A stretch of DNA of 64,000 nucleotides from Zanthoxylum bungeanum (GCA_019454045.1 SKCR01036766.1:1-64000), one strand, 5' to 3'. Shown: positions 11,360-21,540, counted from the first letter of the stretch. The notes: generated by a model not told the origin, from the sequence alone. Numbers and translations: made by a program.

Positions 11360-11385
11360 TAGCGCTAGCAGGGAGGCAACCCATG
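11360..11385 (+). other. Conserved post-pol motif of Athila-type elements
   Basis: TAGCGCTAGCAGGGAGGCAA followed by CCCATG matches the minus-strand motif in element A at 4541-4563. It marks the end of the former pol region, so everything from here to the PPT is the env-like slot. Confidence 0.55.
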
Positions 11386-11790
11386 CAATTTTGTTGTAAT
11401 TTTTGTATTCATATTTTGTGTATACATGTTGTAGAATTTTTAACTTTGTGTGTTAGTTTTTGAGGTAAAAGCACAAAAATGAGCATTTTAAGACAGAATG
11501 AATGATGTTAGGAGATCGTAAAGATGAAAGATAAATCATGAGTGATGGCTGAGTAAGGAATGAGTTCTTGAGACGCATCCTCATGAATTTATAATAACCA
11601 AGAGGCGTATTGAGTACACAATTCTGTTGCCTTAATTATTGCTTTGATTTGCTTTTCTTTTGTTTTTATCTTTATTTTCGCCGACAAAATTTATACCTTT
11701 TTGACTATCATGATTTATTTTAAATGTTAATCTAATAATTGTCATTTGGCATGTACTAGTGCTATTATATTACTCACCCATTTCAGGTTC

Positions 11791-11798
11791 TATAAATT
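11791..11798 (+). promoter_or_regulatory. TATA-like box upstream of the LOG gene
   Basis: TATAAATT lies 66 bases before the LOG ATG at 11857, the same spacing as in element A. A CT-rich leader lies between. It could be a promoter carried with the captured gene. Confidence 0.45.
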
Positions 11799-11856
11799 TA
11801 GCTCGTCATTTCTCTCTTTGACACATCTTGATATACATTCACATAAGAGAGAGAAA

Positions 11857-12510
11857 ATGGAAGCAACATCACAGCAGAGATTCAGAAGAATATGTGTTTT
11901 CTGTGGATCTAATTCTGGTAACAAACCAGAATTCATTGAGGCTGCGAAAGAATTGGGGCGAGTGATAGCTGAGAAGAATATGCACCTGGTATATGGCGGG
12001 GGCAATCTTGGATTAATGGGAAGTATTTCAAAAGTAGTTCAGGATGGTGGCAGACATGTTCTGGGAATCATTCCAAGACCTTTAGCAAATGAACAATTAA
12101 TCAGACCCACAAATGGTGATGAATGCATTGTATCAAGTATGTCCGAACAAATTCAGGAAATGATCAATACAGCAGATGCGTTTATTGCATTGCCAGGAGG
12201 ACTTGGAACATTTGAGGAACTGTTCACAGTAGCATCATGGGCACATTTAAACATCCATCGTAAGCCCATTGGGTTACTAAACATTGAGCATTTTTTTGAT
12301 TTTCTGTTTGTTTTCCTTGCGGAAGCAAAGAGACATGAGTTCGTCACGAAATCAGTAGAAGAGATTTTCCTGACTGCTACAAAGGCAAAAGAATTGATTG
12401 ACCAAATCCTTGCCTTTGAACCAAAACTGTATCACATTCTCTCCAAGTTGGACTGGTCAGACAGCGATCATGGAAAAAAGCGCACATTGGACATAGATCT
12501 TAACCTTTAA
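11857..12510 (+). CDS. LOG-like cytokinin riboside 5'-monophosphate phosphoribohydrolase, intact, inside element B
   Basis: A 217-aa intronless ORF, close to the usual plant LOG length of about 215. It has the Rossmann-type start R-R-I-C-V-F-C-G-S (10-18), Y-G-G-G-N-L-G-L-M-G (46-55), G-R-H-V-L-G-I-I-P (65-73) and the signature P-G-G-L-G-T-F-E-E (113-121) with the catalytic-region Glu. LOG enzymes hydrolyse cytokinin nucleoside monophosphates to active bases in the cytosol and nucleus. Two oddities stand out. Residues 95-102 read M-S-E-Q-I-Q-E-M where plant LOGs have M-H-Q-R-K-A-E-M, so the conserved Arg is Gln98. The C-terminus adds a tail with G-K-K-R (206-209) and L-D-I-D-L-N-L (211-217). 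I start at 11857 because the A copy starts at the equivalent ATG; an in-frame upstream ATG at 11746 is not conserved. Normal plant LOG genes have several introns, so this copy probably passed through RNA. Activity is not assured. Confidence 0.9.
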   Translation: MEATSQQRFRRICVFCGSNSGNKPEFIEAAKELGRVIAEKNMHLVYGGGNLGLMGSISKVVQDGGRHVLGIIPRPLANEQLIRPTNGDECIVSSMSEQIQEMINTADAFIALPGGLGTFEELFTVASWAHLNIHRKPIGLLNIEHFFDFLFVFLAEAKRHEFVTKSVEEIFLTATKAKELIDQILAFEPKLYHILSKLDWSDSDHGKKRTLDIDLNL

Positions 12511-12571
12511 TTTTCCTGTAGAATTTCAGCTAATCAGGTATTATCTTCTAAACTCTTCTTCTATTGTTTAA

Positions 12572-12612
12572 GACATTGGGGACAATGTCTCATTTAGGTT
12601 TGGGGGGGGGAA
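12572..12612 (+). other. Conserved hairpin and internal G-tract after LOG
   Basis: GACATTGGGGACAATGTC (12572-12589) can fold back on itself and is followed by TTTAGGTTTGGGGGGGG. The pair is shared with element A at 3292-3326. It may be a second plus-strand priming site or an RNA 3'-end signal. Confidence 0.5.
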
Positions 12613-12754
12613 TGTTTTTTTTATTAGTATTTTGTTTATAGTTTTGTTATTTTTAGTCCAAAATTTTTCGAAAAATACAAAAAAAATTGAAAATTTTTCA
12701 AAAATTACAAAAATATTTTGCATTTTTATTTCACTAAAAAAAGCATATTTAAAG

Positions 12755-12998
12755 CTAGGTGATGGTTCGGTGTCTTCCTTCACTCACTACCTTTCTATAA
12801 GGAAAAGCTGTGAAGGCACCTAGATAATCATTCACCAGTAGCTTGTTGTGATAGACTAGTTTGGAGGACTCGTTGTTTATTCCTGTCACCAAGCGATAAG
12901 AGCCTAAGAGGCTTGGGTACTTAAGTGAGCCTCGCTTCACCCTCCCTCTGGGGAATCTACAACGGGAATTCCATTCGACAGTTAGTCACACACCATGA
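12755..12998 (+). repeat. ~240-bp module shared with elements E and F
   Basis: This segment runs from CTAGGTGATGG to CACACCATGA. It has clear counterparts in E (32221-32458) and F (48549-48790, minus) in the same orientation relative to each element. It is missing from element A, whose flanking sequence is otherwise comparable. In the antisense direction it keeps a 61-codon frame, also open in F. The function is unknown. Confidence 0.75.
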
Positions 12999-13369
12999 CC
13001 AGTAGAAGTTATTTCTTTCTGTTTATGGTTTTTATGTTGACTAAAAAGGTGAAATTGGTAAGAGATAGCTGTGTAAGGAATTCTCACTCCTGATACATAT
13101 TTCAAACCCATTTTCAAAACAAGTTAATTTTTGTTTAATTCCTTTTGAATTATTTAATTTGTAAATTCTCCATAAAACTGACTAAAATAGATCTTCATAT
13201 GCTCAGTTGGTAGGTATTATCAACATACATAGTAACATACGGACATGAGATAAAATTGAAAAGATTGTAATATTCAGTACTACAGTTTAATTGGAGAAGC
13301 ATCTCAAAAAGTGATGAAATAAAAAAAAAAATAAATAAAATTTACATCTGAGATCCGAGTTATTAAGTC

Positions 13370-13580
13370 TGTAAGGGTGTTTTAACACCTAGTGCCCTAA
13401 AACCAACTGGTTTGGGAGTCATTGGCCCAAAGCTCGCTACATGGATCAAAAATGATGAAAATATATATATATATATATATGTGAAGTCTGAGTAATTAAG
13501 TCCGTATGGGTGTCTTAACATCTGATGCCCTAAAGCCATCTGGTTCGGGAGCCACCGACCCAAAGCTCACTACATAGATG
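13370..13580 (+). repeat. Two tandem ~105-bp units near the 3' end of element B
   Basis: Copies at about 13370-13447 and 13490-13577 share GATGCCCTAAAGCCATCTGG-like and CCCAAAGCTCxCTACAT cores. They are separated by an (AT)n run at 13456-13481. Element A has the same pair. Confidence 0.7.
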
Positions 13581-14120
13581 GAAGATATTGTATATAAATA
13601 AAAAATAGATAAAAAAAAATCAAAGAGAAAAATCAGAAAATTTATTCCATTACTACAAAAGATGTGAACTTTGATCAAACTTTATGACAAAAAGATTACT
13701 CTCTTATCAACTGCACTTATGACTGTTGTGGGCAAAAATGAGTTGATAAAACTTTGTTAGCTGTGTATATGAAGAATGATAAAAATAATCGGAGAATTTA
13801 GTTATTCAGTAATTTAGAATGAAACAAAACAACTAGTAAACTTGGAGTAGAAGTTTCACCTAATTAGTCACTTACTTTTTATTCTCTTTTCTCTTGTCTT
13901 TTTGTTTTTGTGTGCATTAGTTTCACTACCTTTTTACTTTTATAAAATATTTGTGGGTATCATTGCTGTAAACCATCACGAGACTACAACTCGTCCACTA
14001 GGGACACCTAGTGGTTTAAAGGCTTGTTGCATATGCTAAATGCAATCGTGATCCCTACGAAAGTGGCTTAGTTAAATTTTATTATTTTATTTTATTTTGC
14101 TCGAGGACTAGCAAAATGTT

Positions 14121-14133
14121 AGGTTTGGGGGTG
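14121..14133 (+). other. Polypurine tract of element B
   Basis: AGGTTTGGGGGTG immediately precedes the 3' LTR start at 14134, as in element A. Confidence 0.85.
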
Positions 14134-15934
14134 TGATGAGTGGTAAATGTATCACTATTTCTCACTCATTTAATTTAATATTTTGTATAGTTTCTTGAGT
14201 TTTGTGAATATTTTGATGTGTTTTGTGTTATTTTGTAGATAAATAAAGTTTCAGGACATTCTGGAGATGATTTGGAGCAAAACTGTGAAACTTGGTGAAA
14301 TTTGGCAAAAATGATATTTTGGTAATTTTGGGCGTCCCGACACCGAAACCCTTGGCGTCCCGACCTCTAACATGCACCGGAGACTACTAATATGCGCCAG
14401 GTCAACAAGTCAAAGTTGCCAAGTTTGACTTTGCTAACGTGCACCATGCCACGTGTCATCATCACAAGCAATCTACTAACGTGCACCGTATGCCACGTGT
14501 CAAAAATTCAACGAGCCGTTTTTTTAGCCACCATGCCACGTGTCGAAAATTCAGCGATCCAAAAAAAATAATAATAATAAAAAATTGGATTTTTGCCTAT
14601 AAATTGAGTTTGATTTCTTAAGTTTCAAATGTACCCCATCCTCTGAAATCCTTATAAATAAATTGAGAGTTCTCTTCTTTAGTTTCTTTTATTCAGTTTT
14701 ATTTACGTTTGTAGTAGTAATTCTCTTCTATAAATAGTAGTTTTCATTCATCCATGAGAAGCTAACTTCTCCATGCTGAGGTAAAAAGGTAATTTTTTTT
14801 ACTTTTGCTATTTAGATTAATCTCCCTTAAAATATAATATATAAACTATTTAAAACCTGAATTAATAAAGGATACCGCCATTCCGGACGGTTGGTTATTC
14901 AATTTAAATTGGCTAAACCGGACTTAATGAGGATACCGCCATACTGGACGGTTGGTTTAAGTTTATATTTCTGTTCCGCCTTATGGCTGGTATATTTGAA
15001 TTTGACTTAATCAGGATACCGCCATTCCAGACGGTTGATTTAAAATATCACAAGATTATATATATTATTTTATGAGAGATATCTAAATAGTGAATAGTAG
15101 AAGTTAATTCTTTTTACCTTAGCATTTCTTTTTATTACTTTTCAGTAATTTCATTTTATGTCTTTTAAGTTTATATCAGCTTTAGCTATGTGTTGTAACT
15201 AAATTAAATATCTAGGGTTGTGATAAAATCTAATATCACCGGTTTTAAAAAGGGTTAGATTATAGTTTGGGTAATTAAAGAGTTATTTGTTGAGTCATAA
15301 TCTTAATGCCTTTTTATTAACTGATCACTAATAAAATTGAATAGATAAACCTAAAATGAACTAGACATAAGGACTTTAAGTTTAAAGACCTTATACTCAA
15401 CAGCCCACGATCTTCCTTGAGGATAGATAACCCTTTAATAGATTTCCTTACAGGATAGACATATACCTGTCGGGCGGGGGTAGCCATAATTAGAACTTAA
15501 ACTTAATGAATCCAGATAATTTGGTTGACATAGACATATGGTTCAATTGGATTAAACTGGGTATTTGTGTCTGACCATTGACAGATGCTTTCACATAAAT
15601 TCGTGTTCCAGGTTAGTAAACTGATTTATTACACAAACTTAAAATAATCACTTCATCTTTTTAAAGATATTAGAAAGATTCACAACCCTAGATCTTTGAG
15701 TCTTTTATTTTCCTTAGTATTTTCTTTTATCTTTTGTCTTTTTATTTATTTAGTAAATCTACAAATCAAATCATTCAAGCAATCTATTCCCTTCTCACTC
15801 AATTAGATATTTGTAAATAAATAGTATCAACAATTAATAACAACAGTAGGAATTAAGTCCTCGTGGGATCGATATTTTTATACTACTTGAACGATACGTG
15901 CGCTTGCGTTATACGTGTGTGTTTATGCCTGTCA
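14134..15934 (+). repeat. 3' LTR of element B
   Basis: 1801 bp, very similar to 8160-9959. It is followed directly by TSD GTAGG at 15935-15939. Confidence 0.92.
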
Positions 15935-15939
15935 GTAGG

Positions 15940-16618
15940 CTCTCTTTCCTGGCCACCCTGTAAATTTTAGCTTCGCCGCCTAACATAGCTACTCTCTGCC
16001 CTCAGAACCTCATTAACTCACCCTCTTTTGGTAACTACTACACGCTCTGCCTATGTGCCAGCGTGGATTCCAACCATTCCTACGCGGTTGCGTGTGTCAG
16101 TGGATAAGCCTGAAGCTCTACTTCATCCCATCAGCCATTGAGATGCTCAAACTTCTGCTTAAGGCTTGCATCATCCGTCTAAGAGCATAATGTTGCAACT
16201 CGGACCTACATCCTTGGGTCGGTACATCAAGTCAAGTGACGTCCTTCCTCGCATCTGCTACCATGTTGGGTCGGCAGAGACCCTCACTTTCCCTTTTTCA
16301 GTTTTTGAACATTCTTGATAAGTATTTGAAAGCTTATGGGCTCGATCGGGGGCATGTGACTTACCCTCCTCGAGTGTATGTGACCATGCCTCGACTGGTT
16401 CTCCCCGTGTCCCATTTTCAGTGTTACAAAACCAAAACCGGCATTCTCGGGTCTGTCTTCAAATGTAACCGAATCTGATCGACTGTCCGGGTCAAAAGCC
16501 TATGGGCCTGAGTCCTCATCTTTGCAAAGATCTTGGGCCCCCACCTTAGTGAGTGAAATCCCCTTAATATCCTTCTTCATATTTCGAATCTTCTCGGATC
16601 CGAAAATCACCATCAACA
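15940..16618 (-). repeat. Right piece of element C's LTR
   Basis: Continuation of the C LTR after the element B insertion, ending CCATCAACA. Read on the minus strand it is the LTR start TGTTGATGG. No gene is supported here. Confidence 0.65.
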
Positions 16619-18322
16619 CATAATAATATTAGGTTATACTCTTATAAAATTGAATTGTATAAACAAGAAATTATTTTTTTATGTTAGCGTTAACTCTAAC
16701 TTATACTCTGACGTTTATTTCAAAGTCTTATACTTTCAGTGTAATACTCTCTATCAAACTAAAACTACTTACTACGAATTATAATCTCTTAAAAAGGAGT
16801 AATGATACACATAAAAAAATTACACAAAAACACCAGAAGCCATAAGATATTTAACCACGACAAAAATAATTTCACTAGTATTTTTTGTGGTGATTTTGTA
16901 GTGTTTTTTGATACATTCATCATTTTTGCTTTAAAAATATTAAATATTAGCTCAACTTATCAACAAATATATATTCTGCCTTGAGTTCTTAGTGATCACC
17001 TCAGCCCACTAAAATATCTTCGAAACATACCCATCATATTTCCGTTGTCATATGGAACTGGCGGCATCTGGGTATTGGAATTTTTCCAACCCGTGCACAA
17101 CATTGCGGGCGGGTTACTTTTGAGTTTAGTTTATTTTTAAAAATTTTAAAAACAATTAATTAAAAATTTAATGTTTCAAATTCAAAATAAATAAATACAT
17201 ATATAAGGATAAAAATTTAAAAATAAAATTCAATCAAATAAGATTAAAAAAATATTAAAATATCATATTAATTAAAAAATTTAACTATAAAATTTATTAA
17301 TATATGCGCGTTGCGAGTAGAAACCGTCAACTTGCAATCCCCACAGACCGAACTCAATCCCTGGATGAGTTTGACCCGCAAGTAGGATTGAGTTTGCACA
17401 CCCTTATCAATAATAATATCAAACCGACCCTAAATATCTCTAGATATTTATCTAAAAACAGAGTTTTTCAAGATTTTAATTCATGCGCACATTAGATTAA
17501 GAGTTAACTCTAATTCTAATATTTTATTATTAGATTTTGCAAATCAATAATATTTTTACCCATTAATGAAAGAAAGCAAACTACCATAATATATTAACTT
17601 AATCTTCATTTGTTGGCAAGTATCTGGTGGAGTAGATGAAGTCATTGTCTACTTGAGGTAGTGGTAAGGTCAAGCATCAAATCTAAAAGGTAGGATTAGA
17701 CCATCATCTTGATAGTAAAGTTAAAGTGTATTATTATTGAAAGTATTTTTGTTTTTTGTTTTTATTTTTTGTTTGCTTTCATATTACAGAAGGGAATCAA
17801 AGTCACCTCAATTGTAATTAGTCTGCTTAATTACTTAGTTTCATCTAATTAACCATGAGAATATCAATTTCTTACGCCATGAACTTGAAAGATGCAGTTC
17901 TAATACCATATCACAGAAGCATAATAATCAAATCAAACAAAGTCGGTTATATAGATCTTTTGACGTTATTATATTATATCTTACTTGAAGTAGATGTTTC
18001 TCGGAAACAGATGAATCAAAAAAATAAATAAATAAATAAAATCAGAAAAAGTGAGAAAATTTGCTGCAAGCAAGCTAGTATGTATCATTACTAGATGAAG
18101 GTCTGGAAAGTACATTCTTAAGAAAAGAATTGAAATGATAGATGGGATCATATGTTTGATTTGTGCAAAAGCAATTCTTACATAAGCACCAACGTCTCTA
18201 ATTTTCATTAAACCATATTTTACATAGCCGAAAAGCAACAATATTACACAATACCTTTACTTTCAATGCAGGCTTAGCTGAGTGATACAGAAACTTAGCG
18301 AATATGCCAAAGAATTAAATCT
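16619..18322. other. Intergenic DNA downstream of the ATL gene
   Basis: AT-rich sequence with no convincing gene. A stretch around 17080-17407 ends in CCTACTTGCGGGTCAAAC-type and GGGTGTGCAAA sequence on the minus strand, resembling the end of a hAT-like non-autonomous DNA transposon. I could not find a matching opposite terminus. The last few hundred bases before 18323 should include the 3' UTR of the ATL gene. Confidence 0.4.
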
Positions 18323-19456
18323 TTACAAGGGAAGGATTGCATTCAGGTTCCTGTTGCGTCTAGATGACAAAAATCTCCCACTGCATGAGAAAGATCTTTT
18401 CATAGACACAGGAGCTTTATGAAGATATTGCTGCACAATTGAAGAATCACCTGTCAGCCTACACATCTTGCTTGAATTTGAATATGCAACATCTTGCTTC
18501 ACAACAATAGATGAATTAGAATGAGATTTGTCAGCATCTTTTGTTTGATCATATGAAAATTCTCCAGACTCAAAATCTGCCAAGCCAAGGCATATGTTCT
18601 CAGCTAATGAAGTATCCAAAGATACAGATCTCTTCATTGATTGCACTTGTAAAGCTCCATTCTCATTAGAATTCACATTGTCCTTCAAAATTCTTTCGGC
18701 ATCTGTTTCTGACCTGTTTTCACAATCCTCGCGATTTCTATCCTGACTCTCACCCAATTCGGGATCAATTCCTGAATGATCTATGTGATTATCCACAGCT
18801 AAAGATGATGAGTTATCCAAATTCTGGTTCACATTAGTAGCCAAGGGAGCAGTAGCAGTCTCATGTACTATATGGGAGCGACACATTGGACAATTTATAT
18901 GAGACCGTAACCAAGTATCAATACAAGAAATATGAAAAGCATGGTTACACTTAGGCAATAGCCTAACAGTCTCATCTTCTTGAAACTCATTCAAGCAAAC
19001 AGAACACTCAGTTCCTTCAATCAACCCTTCACCTTTCTTGTACTTACAAACTGTAATTGAATTAATAACAGACTGTTGCAAACCAACCGTGTGAATCAGC
19101 CAAATGGGGTGATCAATTCTGTTTTCATCAAGAAACTCTTCATCTTCATCATCAGATTGAGCTTGTTGGTGTCCATTATTGTTCTCTGAATTGCATATAC
19201 CACCAGTCTTGAACACAACAACATAGTAAGCAAGACAAAGGAAGAAGCTTAAGACTAATGTGACCAAGATGATCACATAAGGTGAGATTGAATGATTGTG
19301 ATGAGGAAGAGGAAGAGGAGGTGGGGGTGAGTAGAAATTAATGTCTGGTAATGGGACACAGTTATAATTAAAAGCACAATTTGGGTCACAGTAATATGAG
19401 CAAGCTGTAGTTTCATTTTCGGAGTCTGAAGCTGGGAAGAGTTTCCTGTGTTTCAT
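18323..19456 (-). CDS. RING-H2 finger E3 ubiquitin ligase, ATL family (ATL51-54-like)
   Basis: A 377-aa intronless ORF. An N-terminal segment has spaced cysteines (C19, C23, C27, C33), then a proline-rich stretch and one membrane helix (about 59-83). An acidic patch follows (101-110), then the ATL GLD-type motif as G125-L126-Q127. The RING-H2 is C151-x2-C154-x15-C170-x-H172-x2-H175-x2-C178-x10-C189-x2-C192, with the Pro before the last Cys and W182 as expected for binding a ubiquitin-conjugating enzyme. The C-terminus is Ser-rich and basic, ending N-A-I-L-P-L as in ATL51/52-type proteins. ATL proteins are membrane-anchored ligases, often in defence or stress signalling; the substrate is unknown. 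This is the only ordinary host gene seen in the window, and it looks intact. Confidence 0.93.
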   Translation of the reverse strand: MKHRKLFPASDSENETTACSYYCDPNCAFNYNCVPLPDINFYSPPPPLPLPHHNHSISPYVIILVTLVLSFFLCLAYYVVVFKTGGICNSENNNGHQQAQSDDEDEEFLDENRIDHPIWLIHTVGLQQSVINSITVCKYKKGEGLIEGTECSVCLNEFQEDETVRLLPKCNHAFHISCIDTWLRSHINCPMCRSHIVHETATAPLATNVNQNLDNSSSLAVDNHIDHSGIDPELGESQDRNREDCENRSETDAERILKDNVNSNENGALQVQSMKRSVSLDTSLAENICLGLADFESGEFSYDQTKDADKSHSNSSIVVKQDVAYSNSSKMCRLTGDSSIVQQYLHKAPVSMKRSFSCSGRFLSSRRNRNLNAILPL

Positions 19457-19580
19457 TTCTGGGGGAGAAAGTGCAGGTAACTAAGATAAAATTGAAGGCA
19501 AGATAGATGATTGAAAGAAATGAGGTGTCTTTAGTTGAATTGAAAGAGAAGAAAATTAGCAAGGTTAAGAATTAAGATAA

Positions 19581-19588
19581 TTAATATA
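19581..19588 (-). promoter_or_regulatory. Candidate TATA box of the ATL gene
   Basis: The minus strand reads TATATTAA about 125-130 bases before the ATG, leaving room for a leader of roughly 95 bases rich in purine/pyrimidine runs. Inferred from motif and spacing only. Confidence 0.4.
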
Positions 19589-19639
19589 GGAGTGTGTCAC
19601 TTTCAAAGGTCTAGTGAGGAGTGAAGACTCGTGTTTGGC

Positions 19640-20129
19640 AACAAGTCTATAAGTTCATTTGTGTGTGAGTCACTGCTGCACAATTTGCTGCACCATGTGA
19701 TCATGATAATGTTACCAAATGTATTTTTGGACCGATCAAAGTTACTAGGTAAAGTTTGTATGTCAACTGATATGGTATCTCACGTGCTAAGATTATCGTA
19801 TTATGATGGGATAATAAGATAAACATTCATTTAATGTATAGTATTTATCGATTGGTTATATATTGATTGAGCTATAAGGTTTGAATCTCATAACTATTCC
19901 TAAAATGCTTAAATATTTGAGAGAATGATTCTTTCATTCCTCGTATTTTTTTTTTATCACTTAGTCACTTATAAATTTTTAGAGCAATTGGGATATCAAG
20001 TTTGTATTCTAAATGATGTGGCATATTATATATTATTTAATTACCAGTGTTAATTAGATGACGACTTACAGGATGTCTTCGTATTATAAATGATAAATGT
20101 AATAGATTATTCTTGTTATTTGTGAACAT
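19640..20129. other. Intergenic DNA upstream of the ATL gene
   Basis: AT-rich, no gene or recognisable element seen. The short open frame at 19631-19822 has no recognisable domain. Confidence 0.4.
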
Positions 20130-21210
20130 ATTTTCTTTAAATAATACATTACATTGTGTGTTAACATTATTTGTAAGTACATCTTAACTGGAATTTTAAA
20201 TAATATTATTAGTAAAAATATTTAAAATTGATTTTCAATTATATCATTAATTACTTACGAATGTCAAAAATTGGAAATTATGAAAATATTATTGACTCAT
20301 TTATTAGTAAAATATTAATAGCAGAAAATGTGAAAGGTTGTATGTGAAAAGTTAAATAAATTTCTTTGTAATTTAAAAAACTTAGTAGCAAAAAATTAAT
20401 GACCCAGTATAGTAAGGAATGTGAAAGGGTCCACTTGCATAAGTGGACATCCTCAGGGATAAGGGATGATAATTTTTTTAGTTTAATTTTCTTAAATAAT
20501 ATGTTGAGTTATGTGTTCACATTATTTGTAAGTACAACTTAATTAGAATTTTAAATAATTTTATTAGTAAAAATATTTAAAATTGATTTTCAATTACATT
20601 ATTAATTACTTATGAATGTGAAAGATTGGAAATTAAAACAAAAAAATTAAATTGGCTCATTTATTAATAAAACATTAATAGAAAAAAATGTGAAATGTTA
20701 TAATGTGAATAGTTAAAGAAATCTCTTTGTAAATTAAAAAACTTAATAGTAAAAAATTAATGTGAAACATCAAGGAATGTGAAACGGCCCACTTGCATAA
20801 GTGGATATCTTTAAAGATAAGGGATGTCTTTGGTTTTTTTTTTTTTTGTTTTTTATTTATTTATTTTTTTTTTTTGTAAGTTTCTTAGAATAATACATTG
20901 AGTTGTATATTCATATTATTTGTAAGTGCAACTTAACTAAATTTTTAAATAATGTTAGTAAAAATATTTAAAACTAATTTTCAATTACATCATTAATTGC
21001 TTACGAATTTGAAAGATTGGAAATTAGGAAAATATTATTGGCTAATTTATTTGTAAAACATTAATAGCGGAAAATGGGGAAGGTTTGAATGTGAAAAGTT
21101 GAAGAAATTTCTTTGTAAGTTAAAAAATTTAATAGTAAAAAAATAATGATCAACATAGTAAGAAATGTGTAAGGACTTATAGGTGGATATCCTAGATGGA
21201 CGACCTAATT
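20130..21210. repeat. Three degenerate tandem units of ~350 bp
   Basis: Three successive units (about 20130-20480, 20480-20840, 20870-21210) share the order TTAAATAATA…TTATTTGTAAGT…AATTTTAAATAAT…TTTTCAATTACATCATTAAT…GGAAATTA, closing with a fold-back near CCACTTGCATAAGTGG (20430-20447, 20789-20804; degraded near 21171). Substitutions and poly-T indels are frequent, so the duplication is old. They could be part of a decayed satellite or of a larger transposon. Confidence 0.7.
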
Positions 21211-21349
21211 TAAAAGGAGAATTTTAAGCTTTTATATATTAATAAATATAGATAATTAATTAATAAATTAATAGCCAGGTAATAAAAATAATTATTATTG
21301 ATAAAAAAAAAAAATGATTAGTAAGACATCACTTAGATACACACTTTAG

Positions 21350-21530
21350 GGGAAAATCTTTGGTGCAACAGTGGTACCACGTCATCCATGCAACAAGCCA
21401 ATCATCATTTGCCACGCGTGCTAAAAAAGTCAAAAAACAACTAAAAAATAGGAAGAAAATTAAACATATTATTTTTTAATTGGTTGGTGGTACCACGTCA
21501 TCCATACCACTGTTGCACCAAAGATTTACT
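21350..21530. mobile_element. Mutator-type MITE, 181 bp
   Basis: Its terminal inverted repeats match over more than 20 bases (AAATCTTTGGTGCAACAGTG at the left, its reverse complement at the right). It is flanked by the 10-bp direct repeat CACACTTTAG (21340-21349 and 21531-21540). A 9-11 bp duplication is characteristic of Mutator-like elements. It has no coding capacity. A 17-bp direct repeat GGTACCACGTCATCCAT lies inside both ends. Confidence 0.8.
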
Positions 21531-21540
21531 CACACTTTAG

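Larger units (their letters stand above)
8160..15934 (+). mobile_element. Element B: Athila-like non-autonomous LTR retrotransposon carrying an intact LOG-like gene
   Basis: A 7,775-bp element with LTRs 8160-9959 and 14134-15934 (1800 and 1801 bp, TGATGAG…GTCA), flanked by GTAGG (8155-8159 and 15935-15939). It has a tRNA-Asp-type PBS at 9966 and a PPT at 14121-14133. The interior, in order, is a decayed gag, a conserved post-pol motif, a complete intronless LOG-like ORF, a hairpin plus G-tract, a module shared with elements E and F, and a tandem ~105-bp pair. The LTRs look very similar to each other, suggesting a fairly recent insertion. No pol domain is present, so transposition would need enzymes supplied in trans. 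Confidence 0.92.
1..16618 (-). mobile_element. Element C: Gypsy-type LTR retrotransposon, 5' end, running off the left edge
   Basis: Read on the minus strand, the right end is a 5' LTR and the interior leaves the window at base 1. The LTR is in three pieces, 144-250, 7853-8159 and 15940-16618 (about 1.09 kb when joined), because elements A and B inserted into it. Its ends are inverted: TGTTGATGG at 144-152 and CCATCAACA at 16610-16618. A PBS-like stretch lies directly inside the LTR at 124-141. The joined LTR reads smoothly across both insertion sites, each with a 5-bp target duplication. The lineage within Gypsy is not resolved because only about 140 bases of interior are present. Confidence 0.7.

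Noticed and set aside
11746..11856. In-frame upstream extension of the LOG ORF from an ATG at 11746
   Set aside because: The extra 37 residues are unlike LOG N-termini and cover the TATA-like box and leader. The A copy has its start at the position equivalent to 11857.
17080..17407. hAT-like non-autonomous transposon
   Set aside because: One end resembles hAT termini, but no matching inverted end or 8-bp duplication was found.
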